Shown piece after piece: positions 1 through 8,322 of a DNA stretch of 64,000 bases. A program made the translations under genes and the position numbers. Each line of letters opens with the position of its first letter. Positions within the stretch are counted from its first letter, which is position 1. The notes beneath the pieces are model-generated. The model searched no databases, was not told the DNA's origin, and saw only the letters and a list, made by a program, of their open reading frames with translations. Source of the DNA: Escherichia marmotae (lineage in GTDB: Bacteria > Pseudomonadota > Gammaproteobacteria > Enterobacterales > Enterobacteriaceae); contig NZ_CP025979.1 of the NCBI RefSeq assembly GCF_002900365.1, positions 1,550,001 through 1,614,000 of the forward strand. The letters run 5' to 3'.

Positions 1-749
1 GCCGAAGCGACCAGATTGTATCCCGCACCTGCCGTGGTTCCGGTCTTCATACCATCAACATTAACGTTACTGCTCCACAACAGGCGATTACGGTTAGGTT
101 GGCGAATTTTGTTAAAGGTAAACTCTTTCTCTTTATGAATGGCATACTCTTCCGGTACATCGTGAATTAACGCTTTACCCAGCAATGCCATATCGCGCGC
201 GGTACTAAACTGCCCCGGTGCATCCAGGCCGTGTACCGTCTGGAAGGTGGTGTTGGTCAGGCCCAGTTTCTTCGCATAATCATTCATCAAACCAATAAAT
301 GACTCCTGGCTGCCCGCAACATAATCTGCCAGTGCAATACAGGCATCATTACCGGACTGAATGATCACACCTTTATTCAAATCCGCCACAGAGACCTGAT
401 CGCCCGGTTTGAGAAACATGACCGATGAACCGCGCAGCGCTGGATTGCCCGTTGCCCAGGCATCTTTGCCGACCGTCACCATATCGGTGAGTTTGATCTT
501 ATCGGCCTTAAGCGCCTGCCCAACCACATAGCTGGTCATGATTTTAGTCAGGCTTGCGGGGTCCAGTTTCTCATCCGCATTGCCTTCTGCCAGCACTTTG
601 CCGCTGGCATAATCCATTAAAATCCATGCACGCGCATCCACGCTCGGCGCTTCAACGGTCTGTTCCGCCGCAAATGCTGTTGGGGCAAAAAGGAATAAAA
701 ATGCAGAACCCGCTGCAAGACCACGAAGGAAAGAGGAGTATTGCGTCAT
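1..749 (-). CDS. dacC: D-alanyl-D-alanine carboxypeptidase DacC (PBP6), 3' part outside window
   Basis: Low-molecular-weight penicillin-binding protein that trims the terminal D-alanine from peptidoglycan pentapeptides in the periplasm. The first 249 codons are present and the rest lies beyond base 1. The start at 749 is followed by a typical signal peptide ending near residue 27 (APTAFA/AEQ). The three active-site motifs of the family are visible: SLTK near residue 66, SGN near 132 and KTGT near 237. The protein matches E. coli DacC almost residue for residue. DacA and DacD are paralogues, but the N-terminus fits DacC best. It is transcribed divergently from gstB across a 245-bp spacer. The truncation is a window-edge effect, not a mutation. 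Confidence 0.95.
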   Translation of the reverse strand, partial: MTQYSSFLRGLAAGSAFLFLFAPTAFAAEQTVEAPSVDARAWILMDYASGKVLAEGNADEKLDPASLTKIMTSYVVGQALKADKIKLTDMVTVGKDAWATGNPALRGSSVMFLKPGDQVSVADLNKGVIIQSGNDACIALADYVAGSQESFIGLMNDYAKKLGLTNTTFQTVHGLDAPGQFSTARDMALLGKALIHDVPEEYAIHKEKEFTFNKIRQPNRNRLLWSSNVNVDGMKTGTTAGAGYNLVAS

Positions 750-994
750 AAATGCCACCCGAGTATCCATTCAAAAAAAATACGTTATATCGCCGTATGA
801 TAAGTTCGGTGATTAATAACGCACACACAAGCTTAAAGAAACCGTAAGTTGGTAAAGTTTTTAAAGTTTATGCAATATCCTGCCGCTTCGCTGCTTCTGG
901 TGTCATTTTTTTACTCACTGTTGCTTAAAAGTTAACTTTACTTCACCATCGGAATCCTGTTCAGCCTGTGGCTGCCTGTATAAAAGGGGTGACT

Positions 995-1621
995 ATGATT
1001 ACGCTGTGGGGTCGGAATAATTCAACCAACGTTAAAAAAGTGTTGCTGACGCTCGAAGAACTGGAACTACCTTATGAGCAAATTTTGGCGGGTCGTGAGT
1101 TTGGGGTAAACCATGACGCCGATTTTCTGGCGATGAATCCTAACGGGCTAGTGCCGCTGTTGCGTGACGACGAAAGTAATTTAATTCTTTGGGAATCAAA
1201 CGCCATTGTCCGCTACATTGCAGCACAGTACGGGCAAAACCGTTTATGGATCGACTCACCGGCACGCCGCGCAGAAGCCGAAAAGTGGATGGACTGGGCA
1301 AACCAGACGCTCAGTAATGCCCATCGAGGGATCCTGATGGGATTGGTCAGAACGCCACCGGAAAAGCGCGATCAGGCCGCCATTGATGCCAGTTGCAAGG
1401 AATGCGACGCCCTGTTTGCCCTTCTCGATGCAGAGCTGGCGAAAGTGAAATGGTTCTCCGGCGATGCATTTGGTGTGGGCGACATTGCCATCGCGCCGTT
1501 TATCTACAATTTGTTTAACGTTGGCCTGACCTGGACACCACGTCCGAATCTGCAACGCTGGTATCAGCAACTCACCGAACGCCCCGCGGTGCGTAAAGTT
1601 GTGATGATCCCTGTTAGCTAA
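995..1621 (+). CDS. gstB: glutathione S-transferase GstB
   Basis: Cytosolic glutathione S-transferase of 208 residues. The N-terminal thioredoxin-like domain (residues 1-80) begins MITLWGRNNSTNVKK and carries the glutathione-binding E-S segment (WESNAIVRY). A helical C-terminal domain follows. An in-frame start exists at 968, but the ATG at 995 has the ribosome site AAAGGGG at the right distance and gives the length of K-12 GstB. Known E. coli GstB acts on bromoacetate-type substrates, which is family knowledge rather than something visible here. Its stop codon overlaps the stop of convergent yliI by 4 bp. Confidence 0.95.
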   Translation: MITLWGRNNSTNVKKVLLTLEELELPYEQILAGREFGVNHDADFLAMNPNGLVPLLRDDESNLILWESNAIVRYIAAQYGQNRLWIDSPARRAEAEKWMDWANQTLSNAHRGILMGLVRTPPEKRDQAAIDASCKECDALFALLDAELAKVKWFSGDAFGVGDIAIAPFIYNLFNVGLTWTPRPNLQRWYQQLTERPAVRKVVMIPVS

Positions 1622-2736
1622 TTATTGCGTGGGCTAACTTTGAGTAATTCTCCATTGGACTCGTCGGTCAGAACGTATAAATAACCGTCGGGTCCGCTGC
1701 GAACATCACGAATTCGCTGCCTCCTGTCCGTTAATATGCGACCATCTTCTGCCACCTTGTTGCCTTTAACGCTCATCACGATGACATTTTTATCTTTCAG
1801 CGCGCCAATAAATAATTTTTGCCGCCACTGGGGGAATTTGTCGCTGTTATAGAAGGCCATGCCGCTCACCGCCGGTGAATCCTTCCAGTAAAAAATGGGT
1901 TGTTCAGTCCCGGCGACAATTTCCCCTTTCGCTTCCGGTATTTTAAAACCTGAGTAATTCATCCCCCAAGTTGCCAGCGGCCAACCGTAGTTTTTACCTT
2001 TTTCCGGGATATTAATTTCATCGCCGCCGCGCGGACCGTGTTCATTCAACCACAGCGTATTACTCCACGGATTCATCGCCATCCCTTGCGGGTTACGAAT
2101 GCCATAAGACCAGATCCCGGCTCGCACACCAGACTCCTCCACAAAGGGATTATCATCCGGGATCTCGCCCTGGTCGGTCAGGCGCACTAATTTACCCTGC
2201 AATTTATCCAGATCCTGCGCCGTCGGGCGCTGATTGTTTTCACCCAGACCAATATACAGATAGCCTTTACCATCAAATACCAGCCGCCCGCCAAAATGAT
2301 TACCGGTAGAAAGTTTTGGCGTCTGGCGAAAAACGGTGCGGAAGTCCGTCACTTTTGCGAGGTCATCAGTTAAGCGGCCATAACCTACGGCAGTTCCGGC
2401 TTTACCATCATCACCGACTTCAGAAAAACTTAACCAGATACGGCGCGACTGGGCAAAATCAGGCGCTAATGCCACATCCAGCAAACCGCCCTGCCCGTGC
2501 GCCCAGACTTCCGGCACACCGGCAAGCGGCGCAGATAATCCTTTTCCTGCTTGCCAGTGGCGTAACTCGCCGCCGCGCAGGGTGATTAACATGCCGTGAT
2601 TATCCGGTAAGAAGGCCAGCGCCCACGGATGGTCGAGTTTATCCTGCAGTACTTCGACATTTACCGTTTCGGGTGCCGCCCAAAGAGCGGAAGGAATACA
2701 GAGAAGGGGCACAAGGTAAAAGGATTGTCGATACAT
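1618..2736 (-). CDS. yliI: PQQ-dependent aldose sugar dehydrogenase YliI (Asd)
   Basis: Periplasmic soluble aldose dehydrogenase of the six-bladed beta-propeller sGDH family, 372 residues. A signal peptide of about 20 residues (MYRQSFYLVPLLCIPSALWA/AP) opens the protein. Propeller motifs seen include GGRLVFDGKGYLYIGLGE, the NPQG(M) segment and NEHGPRGGDE, which in the family help bind Ca2+ and PQQ. E. coli makes no PQQ, so the enzyme works only when the cofactor is supplied. The start at 2736 follows a GGAGGT ribosome site. The 3' end overlaps gstB by 4 bp (convergent). Confidence 0.93.
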   Translation of the reverse strand: MYRQSFYLVPLLCIPSALWAAPETVNVEVLQDKLDHPWALAFLPDNHGMLITLRGGELRHWQAGKGLSAPLAGVPEVWAHGQGGLLDVALAPDFAQSRRIWLSFSEVGDDGKAGTAVGYGRLTDDLAKVTDFRTVFRQTPKLSTGNHFGGRLVFDGKGYLYIGLGENNQRPTAQDLDKLQGKLVRLTDQGEIPDDNPFVEESGVRAGIWSYGIRNPQGMAMNPWSNTLWLNEHGPRGGDEINIPEKGKNYGWPLATWGMNYSGFKIPEAKGEIVAGTEQPIFYWKDSPAVSGMAFYNSDKFPQWRQKLFIGALKDKNVIVMSVKGNKVAEDGRILTDRRQRIRDVRSGPDGYLYVLTDESNGELLKVSPRNN

Positions 2737-2816
2737 AACACCTCCGGATTGACTCTGGCTTAAAGCGTAGTCAGTCAGGGGCGTGACAAATTTATTTTTA
2801 CATAAACTTAAATATG

Positions 2817-2841
2817 AAGGGGGAGACGCCTTCTCCCCCTT
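2817..2841 (-). terminator. bssR hairpin terminator
   Basis: Perfect 10-bp stem (AAGGGGGAGA / TCTCCCCCTT) with a 5-nt loop, just past the bssR stop codon. Only a short T-run follows, so efficiency is uncertain. Confidence 0.7.
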
Positions 2842-2846
2842 AGCTT

Positions 2847-3230
2847 TCAGGCCTGCTCAAGCATGGCGTGCTTCTCCAGGCTCTGGATACTCAGCGTTAA
2901 GCTCATCAGACAATTTTCAAGCTTATCGGCGTTGACGGTAATAAAAGTTGGGCAATCATGATACCCACTCATCAAACATACTGCGGCTGTCGCTAATGCT
3001 TCTTCAGCATGATGAAGAGCATTCCACTCTTCCTGATCCAGGTGAAGATTCAACCGCAGCGATTTATCGTGCAGTTCGCGATTCAGTTTAAAAAAGTTAT
3101 CTCGTAGATGATTGCTTTCGCTGACGGACATGTATCCTTTGGCCTTCCTCAGTCGCACATATGCGGCGAGGTCAACTCGAGCATCGTTCAACCGATTAAG
3201 CAGATCGCTTCGCTGTCTGTCAACGAACAT
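2847..3230 (-). CDS. bssR: biofilm regulator BssR
   Basis: 127-residue soluble protein, same length as K-12 BssR (YliH). It has no recognisable enzyme motif and is mostly helical. In K-12, deletion changes biofilm formation and indole/AI-2 related expression; that is literature knowledge and its molecular activity is not visible here. In this strain its upstream region faces the inserted beta-galactosidase locus instead of rimO, so its distal regulatory DNA differs from K-12. The start at 3230 is preceded by GAGGAGGAT, a good ribosome site. Confidence 0.92.
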   Translation of the reverse strand: MFVDRQRSDLLNRLNDARVDLAAYVRLRKAKGYMSVSESNHLRDNFFKLNRELHDKSLRLNLHLDQEEWNALHHAEEALATAAVCLMSGYHDCPTFITVNADKLENCLMSLTLSIQSLEKHAMLEQA

Positions 3231-3334
3231 ACTTCGATCCTCCTCTTTGCAGCCTTAGTGCAATTAAATAGTATGGCTACTTTTTGAACAAAGTGCTGTC
3301 AAGGATCAATACTTCACATCTTATTAATAATAAT

Positions 3335-5389
3335 TTACATTATTTCTCTTTCCAGTATCTCGCATCCCCAGGGTGCCAGTTCTAATTCTTGTGAACAAGC
3401 CTTGCCTGTTTCCGCCACTCGCCATGCACCAGGAAGCACCACATTTTGTACATGAGCAGTGTAATTTTGTACAAAAACCCATTCCTGATTGCCGTCTGTC
3501 CGACGCGTTGCAATAACGCCAACAGGAAGTTCAGTCGCAAGGGCTTTTGGAAGATTAAGTGAGTTGATCAACATCGCAGCAAACGCTTGATGAAATGACG
3601 CATCATTACGCGAAGCCACATAGAAAGCACGTCCCTGTCCGACGTGATTTACCGTTAACGCAGGTGTACCTGCATAAAAATCCTCACCATAGCGCGCCAG
3701 AACCTGTGCGCCTTCGGCGTGAATAACCGCACATAATTCCCTTGCCTGCCATTTACCTTGCAATCCATAGGCATTCGGCTCGCAGATAACTTCGTTATGC
3801 TGATAATCATTAAGGCTATCGATCTCTTCAGCCCACACGCCCATCAGGTCACGCAACGGGCCAGGAAAACCGCCCAGGTGACATAAATCAGTTTCATTGA
3901 CAATCCCGGACCAGTAAGTGGTGACAAAATTGCCACCAGCTTCGACATAGGCACGGGCACGATCAGCAAATCCATCGCGAACCATATAGAGCATTAGAGC
4001 GATAACTAATTGATACCCCGTAAGATCACAATCAGCGTTGATAATATCGACCGCCACCCCCTGCTCCCAGAAAGGTCGGTAATGATCCACTACCGTTTGT
4101 TCGTAATGGATACCGCAATTGCGCGGCCCGGCAGCATCATTAACCGCCCAGCGGTTTTCCCAGTCGAAAATAATGGCAACTTTAGCCTGAGTTTTCGTCC
4201 CGACCAATTGCTTAAGATGTGCCAGTCGTTGCCCTAGCTGTATAACTTCGCGCCCGGTACGCGTCTCCAGATGACCGACGTGATCAACCACCGCACCATG
4301 AAACTTCTCCACGGATCCGCGACTCTTACGCCACTGAAAATAGTGCACGCCATCTGCGCCATGAGCGACGGCCTGTAAAGAAGAAAGAATGTTCATTCCC
4401 GGCTTTTTCAATTTGCTGGTTGGCTGCCAACTTGTCTGGCTGGGGGTGGATTCCATCAGAATGAACGGTTTATTTTTCAAGGTACGCATCAGATCGTGAT
4501 ACATCGCTGTTTTACAAGCTACGGCGCGTTCATCTTCCTGTTTGTGCCACATGGGATAGCTATCCCAACTTACAAAATCGACAACCTCAGCTAATGACCA
4601 GTAGTTGTAATCATTGAAATACCACATAAAATTGGTCGTCGCGGGTAACTCAGGCCGTTCTGCTTTTAGCGGCGCGACTTCCATTTGATAGAATTCTTTT
4701 ACCTGCGATGTGACAAAGCGTCGCCAGTCAAGATTCAGGCCGTGGTTAGACATCTCACCTAATGGAGAAGGTGACTCAATTTGTGACCAGTCACTGTATG
4801 TATGGCTCCAGAAGCCTGTCCACCATGCCTGATTAAGTGCCTCAAGAGTGGTGTAACGAGTCTGCAACCAATGGCGAAACGCCTGTTGGCATCCGTTACA
4901 ATGACACTCACCGCCATACTCATTACTGATATGCCATCCCAGAACCGCCGGATGATTCGCGTATCGCTGCGCCAGCTTACGGTTAATTTGCGTCACTTTT
5001 TCTTTATACACTGGCGAAGAAAGGCAGTGATTATGGCGACCGCCGTGAAGCATTTTCTCGCGTGACGCGCTAACTCTCAGAACCTCTGGATAACGTGCTG
5101 CAAGCCAGGCGGGTTTGGCTCCGCTCGGGGTTGCCAGGAAGACAGAGATCCCGCCAGCATGAAGTTTATCCAACACCTCATCCAGCCAGTCAAAGCGATA
5201 TTCCCCCTCTGTGGGTTCCAGCATTGACCAGCTAAAGATGCCCACCGACATGGTGTTACAACCAGCCTGTTGCATCATGGCAATATCTTTCTCCAGGATC
5301 CCAGGGACATGTAACCATTGTTCCGGATTGTAATCGGCACCATGAAGTAACCACGGGGCTGTGGGGATGATCGGTGGATGCTTGTCCAT
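3335..5389 (-). CDS. GH42 family beta-galactosidase (inserted lac-like locus)
   Basis: 684-residue cytoplasmic glycoside hydrolase family 42 beta-galactosidase with no signal peptide. A TIM-barrel catalytic domain comes first, then trimerisation and C-terminal beta domains typical of the family. The general acid/base is Glu157 in HISNEYGG and the nucleophile is Glu313 in ILMEST. Cys122, Cys162, Cys164 and Cys167 form the structural zinc cluster known in thermophilic GH42 enzymes. The start at 5389 has an AGGAG ribosome site. The gene is unrelated to LacZ (GH2) yet sits beside a LacI paralogue and a LacY-type permease, so a beta-galactoside substrate is likely; which one cannot be told. I do not recall it in K-12. 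Inferred regulation: a lac-operator-like site and a CRP-like half site upstream. Confidence 0.9.
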   Translation of the reverse strand: MDKHPPIIPTAPWLLHGADYNPEQWLHVPGILEKDIAMMQQAGCNTMSVGIFSWSMLEPTEGEYRFDWLDEVLDKLHAGGISVFLATPSGAKPAWLAARYPEVLRVSASREKMLHGGRHNHCLSSPVYKEKVTQINRKLAQRYANHPAVLGWHISNEYGGECHCNGCQQAFRHWLQTRYTTLEALNQAWWTGFWSHTYSDWSQIESPSPLGEMSNHGLNLDWRRFVTSQVKEFYQMEVAPLKAERPELPATTNFMWYFNDYNYWSLAEVVDFVSWDSYPMWHKQEDERAVACKTAMYHDLMRTLKNKPFILMESTPSQTSWQPTSKLKKPGMNILSSLQAVAHGADGVHYFQWRKSRGSVEKFHGAVVDHVGHLETRTGREVIQLGQRLAHLKQLVGTKTQAKVAIIFDWENRWAVNDAAGPRNCGIHYEQTVVDHYRPFWEQGVAVDIINADCDLTGYQLVIALMLYMVRDGFADRARAYVEAGGNFVTTYWSGIVNETDLCHLGGFPGPLRDLMGVWAEEIDSLNDYQHNEVICEPNAYGLQGKWQARELCAVIHAEGAQVLARYGEDFYAGTPALTVNHVGQGRAFYVASRNDASFHQAFAAMLINSLNLPKALATELPVGVIATRRTDGNQEWVFVQNYTAHVQNVVLPGAWRVAETGKACSQELELAPWGCEILEREIM

Positions 5390-5420
5390 GCTGACTCCTG
5401 AATTGTTTTAAACAGACAAA

Positions 5421-5440
5421 AAATGTTATTCGTTCACAAT
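5421..5440 (-). promoter_or_regulatory. lac-operator-like site of the GH42 gene
   Basis: On the minus strand the 20 bases read ATTGTGAACGAATAACATTT. From memory of lac O1, 17 of 20 positions agree. The site lies 32 bp upstream of the GH42 start codon. A second 15/20 match lies before the permease. Confidence 0.7.
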
Positions 5441-5445
5441 ACTGT

Positions 5446-5475
5446 CATCTAGTAATTAATTGCTTCGTTATGCAA
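5446..5475 (-). promoter_or_regulatory. candidate sigma70 promoter of the GH42 gene
   Basis: On the minus strand: -35 TTGCAT (5475-5470), an 18-bp spacer and -10 TAGATG (5451-5446). This would start transcription near 5439, so the operator-like site is centred near +9, as O1 is in lac. The hexamers are imperfect and the call is inference. Confidence 0.45.
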
Positions 5476-5492
5476 GAAGTGTCCGGTAGAAA

Positions 5493-5508
5493 TGTGAGCA
5501 ACTACGCG
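5493..5508. promoter_or_regulatory. candidate CRP half site upstream of the GH42 gene
   Basis: TGTGA followed by 6 bp and ACGCG. One arm is perfect and the other poor. The centre (5500.5) is about 61.5 bp upstream of the predicted start near 5439, the spacing of CRP at lac. This is weak by sequence alone and supported only by position. Confidence 0.3.
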
Positions 5509-5562
5509 TTTTTCCATTCAAACAGGCTCCACTGTTTGGCAGACATGCGCTGAAATACGTGA

Positions 5563-5582
5563 GCGTGATACGTATGACATTC
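5563..5582 (+). promoter_or_regulatory. candidate autoregulatory operator of the LacI-type gene
   Basis: Contains the palindromic core GTGATACGTATGAC (5566-5579) and shares the exact 12-mer ACGTATGACATT with the operator-like site before the permease (6855-6866). It lies about 40-60 bp upstream of the regulator start codon. Autoregulation is inferred. Confidence 0.5.
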
Positions 5583-5622
5583 ACTGCGGTATACTGTGAC
5601 AAATCTTTTAGCCGGGGCGAAT

Positions 5623-6705
5623 ATGAAAACCAAAGCTGCAACCCTTGCCGATGTTGCTCGTCATGCCAATGTTTCTTATCAGACAGTGTCGCGGGTGCTT
5701 AACAATTCAGCGAACGTGTCTGCCAAAACACGTCAAAAAATTGAACAAGCCATTGCCGAACTGAAGTACGTTCCAAATCGCGTAGCTCAACAGTTGGTAG
5801 GGAAAGAGAGCAAAACGGTGGGGCTGGTCACCACCTCACTCGCCCTACATGCCCCTTCACAAATTGCGGCGGCGGTAAAAAAATATGCCGGGGAGCAGGG
5901 ATATCAGGTGCTGATATCGATGATTGATGATGTTGATATTAAAGGTATTCAGGCTGCAGTTAATGACTTAAAAGCACAACGGGTAACAAAGATTATTATC
6001 AACGCCCCCCTGGAAACGGCATTGGCTGAAACTCTGGTTGCTGAAAACAGTGATGTATTGTGTCTGTTTCTCGACGTGGACCCTTATAGCCCGGTGTTTA
6101 ACGTCACCTTTAATCCCGCAGAAGGTGCACGCGCCAGCGTAAAATATCTTTACGACTTGGGGCATCGTCAATTTTGCTTGATCTCTGGCCCTGAAAATTC
6201 AGTACCGGCGCGGTTACGACTCAATACCTGGCGCGATACCCTCGCCTCACTCCAACTGACACCGCTGGCCATACATTACGGTAGCTGGGACGCTCAAAGC
6301 GGCTATCTGGCGATATTACAGATGCTACGTGAAACGCCACAGGCGACCGCTCTTCTGATCGCGAACGATCAGATGGCGTTGGGTGCGTTAAGCGCCTTAC
6401 ATCAACAAAAACGTAAAATCCCGCAGGATATTTCTGTCATTGGCTATGACGACACCTATGAGAGTGCGTTTTTTGAACCTTCACTGACGACCGTCGCAAT
6501 CGACTTTGATTTGCAAGGGAAAATTGCCGTTCAACAAATTTTACAGCCGGACGATGCACAAGCTATGCTCCGCTCTTCAACCATCCTTCCCAGCCGTCTG
6601 GTCGTGCGTAATTCTGCTGGCCCTCTGCACTCACCACAGGCTGATCTGATGAATATTGCCGAACACCTTCGCACGCTGGCAGATGAGCTAACACGCAAGG
6701 CATAA
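5623..6705 (+). CDS. LacI-family repressor of the GH42/permease locus
   Basis: 360-residue transcription factor, the same length as LacI and visibly collinear with it. The N-terminal helix-turn-helix (LADVARHANVSYQTVSRVLNN) has recognition residues Tyr19, Gln20 and Arg24, equal to LacI Tyr17, Gln18 and Arg22. The hinge NRVAQQL is also LacI-like. The sugar-binding core follows (SLALHAPSQ, IANDQMALGA, SVIGYDDT). A leucine-rich tail near residues 335-360 resembles the LacI tetramerisation helix. The ATG at 5623 is preferred over an in-frame GTG at 5596: it has GGGGCGA before it and matches the LacI N-terminus. Probable targets are the three operator-like sites in this locus. The inducer is unknown. 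Confidence 0.92.
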   Translation: MKTKAATLADVARHANVSYQTVSRVLNNSANVSAKTRQKIEQAIAELKYVPNRVAQQLVGKESKTVGLVTTSLALHAPSQIAAAVKKYAGEQGYQVLISMIDDVDIKGIQAAVNDLKAQRVTKIIINAPLETALAETLVAENSDVLCLFLDVDPYSPVFNVTFNPAEGARASVKYLYDLGHRQFCLISGPENSVPARLRLNTWRDTLASLQLTPLAIHYGSWDAQSGYLAILQMLRETPQATALLIANDQMALGALSALHQQKRKIPQDISVIGYDDTYESAFFEPSLTTVAIDFDLQGKIAVQQILQPDDAQAMLRSSTILPSRLVVRNSAGPLHSPQADLMNIAEHLRTLADELTRKA

Positions 6706-6726
6706 AAGTAATACGTTCTCATAAAG

Positions 6727-6762
6727 AAGATTTAGTGATCCATTTCGCTAAATCTTTTTTAT
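6727..6762 (+). terminator. Rho-independent terminator after the LacI-type gene
   Basis: An 11-bp stem (AAGATTTAGTG / CGCTAAATCTT, one G-T pair) with an 8-nt loop, followed by TTTTATT. It separates the regulator from the permease, so the permease needs its own promoter. Confidence 0.8.
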
Positions 6763-6775
6763 TATCAGCAATAAA

Positions 6776-6791
6776 TGTGATGTAAATCTCA
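6776..6791. promoter_or_regulatory. candidate CRP site upstream of the permease
   Basis: TGTGA, 6 bp, TCTCA, flanked by AAA on the left: 9 of 10 arm positions fit the CRP consensus TGTGA-N6-TCACA. Its centre (6783.5) is 74 bp from the centre of the operator-like site at 6848-6867; in lac the CRP-to-O1 distance is about 72.5 bp. Confidence 0.6.
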
Positions 6792-6847
6792 AACATTCAT
6801 TTAACACATTGCCTAATCATCAATGTCAGGGCCAGAGTAAAAATGAA

Positions 6848-6867
6848 ATTGTTAACGTATGACATTT
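6848..6867 (+). promoter_or_regulatory. lac-operator-like site of the permease gene
   Basis: ATTGTTAACGTATGACATTT, a near-palindrome (AA.TGT.A ... T.ACA.TT). It matches 17 of 20 bases of the GH42 operator-like site and 15 of 20 of lac O1 (recalled). Confidence 0.65.
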
Positions 6868-6908
6868 CCGGAGATGCATACCAAAACAATAACCAGTAAG
6901 CACAGCTA

Positions 6909-8195
6909 ATGCCTGTGCCAACGGTAAATGACCCAACGCCAGTGATTGAGGATATGGCTATGTTATTGCCCGGTAAACGTAATTATATTTTGCTCAGTAT
7001 TTTCGATTTTCTGTACCTCTTCGCCTGGTCGGCAACGATGGCATTTTTTGTCATATGGACGACACAGCATCTGGAAATTACCGCCACACGCACAGGATTA
7101 CTTTATTCCGTTAATGCTTTCATTGCGTTATTAATGCAGCCGTTCTTCGGTTTCATCTCCGATAAATTTGGTCTTAAGAAACAACTCATCTGGATCCTCG
7201 TCGCATTATTACTTCCCGTAGGCCCATTCTTTATTTATGTGTATGCCCCGCTTCTGGTTCATAACTTCTGGCTGGGCGCTGTTTTGGGTGGCGTTTACCT
7301 GGGGATCATTTTTAATTCTGGCTGTGGCGTTCTGGATTCCTGGATAGATAAAGTTTCGCGTCGTTATCATTTTGAATATGGTCGCGTAAGGATGTGGGGC
7401 TCTCTGGGATGGGCCGCCGCCGCGTGGATTGTTGGTAAATATATTGATACCAACCCTAATCTCTCTTTCTGGCTGGCAAGCTGCGCCATTGTGATCGCCG
7501 CAATCTGCTTTATGTTTACCAAAATCGAACTTACCGAGGCCGAAATTGAAAAAACCAATTCGCTGAAAGCCATCCATGCCCTTGAGCTGGCAAAAAATAG
7601 TCAGTTCTGGTTTTTATTGATGTTCACTCTGTTCGTAACACAAATTTATGACACCTACGATCAACAGTTCGCACAGTATTTTTCGCTGCAATTTCCGACA
7701 CCAGAAGAAGGCAATCGCTGGTACGGAATTCTGGCTTCTGTTCAGGTCTGCGGAGAAACCTTATTTCTCTGCCTGATGCCGTGGTTTGTTAACCGCACTG
7801 GTGCAAAATGGGCGTTAGTGATTGCCGGAACCATTATGTCGTTACGCATTGCCGGTTCTGCAATCCAACTGGGACCGGTGTGGATTACAGCCGTTAAAAT
7901 GATTCACGCCATCGAAAAACCACTGATCCTGGTGTCTGTGTTTAAATTTATCGCGGCTAACTTTGATCATAAACTCTCTTCAACGGTCTACCTGCTAGTG
8001 CTTTTTGTGGCATCCATCGCCACAGCAATCTATTCACCCATTGCAGGCTATCTGTATGACACCATTGGCTTTGCTGAAACCCATCTAATCCTGGGGGCTA
8101 TTGCCGGTTGCTTCACGCTTATTTCGGTCTTTACGCTGCGGGACAAATCCAGCAGCCAGCCTACGGAGACGCTAACTGAAAATTCTGTAGCATGA
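6909..8195 (+). CDS. LacY-type oligosaccharide:H+ symporter (MFS)
   Basis: Inner-membrane sugar/proton symporter of the MFS oligosaccharide:H+ symporter family, 12 predicted membrane spans. Numbered from 6909 (428 residues), the key LacY residues are kept: Arg161 (LacY Arg144), Glu283 (Glu269), Arg313 (Arg302), Lys330 (Lys319), His333 (His322) and Glu336 (Glu325). LacY Glu126 is replaced by Asp143, an exchange I recall in the sucrose permease CscB. The true start may be the ATG at 6960 (411 residues, close to LacY): it has GAGG 8 bp upstream, while 6909 has no clear ribosome site. Its position beside the GH42 enzyme suggests import of a galactoside. It could equally carry another disaccharide, such as a raffinose- or sucrose-like sugar. 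Confidence 0.9.
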   Translation: MPVPTVNDPTPVIEDMAMLLPGKRNYILLSIFDFLYLFAWSATMAFFVIWTTQHLEITATRTGLLYSVNAFIALLMQPFFGFISDKFGLKKQLIWILVALLLPVGPFFIYVYAPLLVHNFWLGAVLGGVYLGIIFNSGCGVLDSWIDKVSRRYHFEYGRVRMWGSLGWAAAAWIVGKYIDTNPNLSFWLASCAIVIAAICFMFTKIELTEAEIEKTNSLKAIHALELAKNSQFWFLLMFTLFVTQIYDTYDQQFAQYFSLQFPTPEEGNRWYGILASVQVCGETLFLCLMPWFVNRTGAKWALVIAGTIMSLRIAGSAIQLGPVWITAVKMIHAIEKPLILVSVFKFIAANFDHKLSSTVYLLVLFVASIATAIYSPIAGYLYDTIGFAETHLILGAIAGCFTLISVFTLRDKSSSQPTETLTENSVA

Positions 8196-8204
8196 TCCTC
8201 ATTT

Positions 8205-8228
8205 GCGCCCCTTTATTTGGGGCGCTTT
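8205..8228 (+). terminator. terminator after the permease
   Basis: GCGCCCC / GGGGCGC 7-bp stem, loop TTTATTT, then TTT. It marks the right end of the inserted locus about 95 bp before rimO. Confidence 0.75.
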
Positions 8229-8322
8229 CCTCACCGGTTGACCAGATTGCGATACAAATTTTATCCAGAACTCTGTAGAATCCCTGCCCTGACCTTTCCT
8301 GTAACTGAATATTTTTTAAGCT

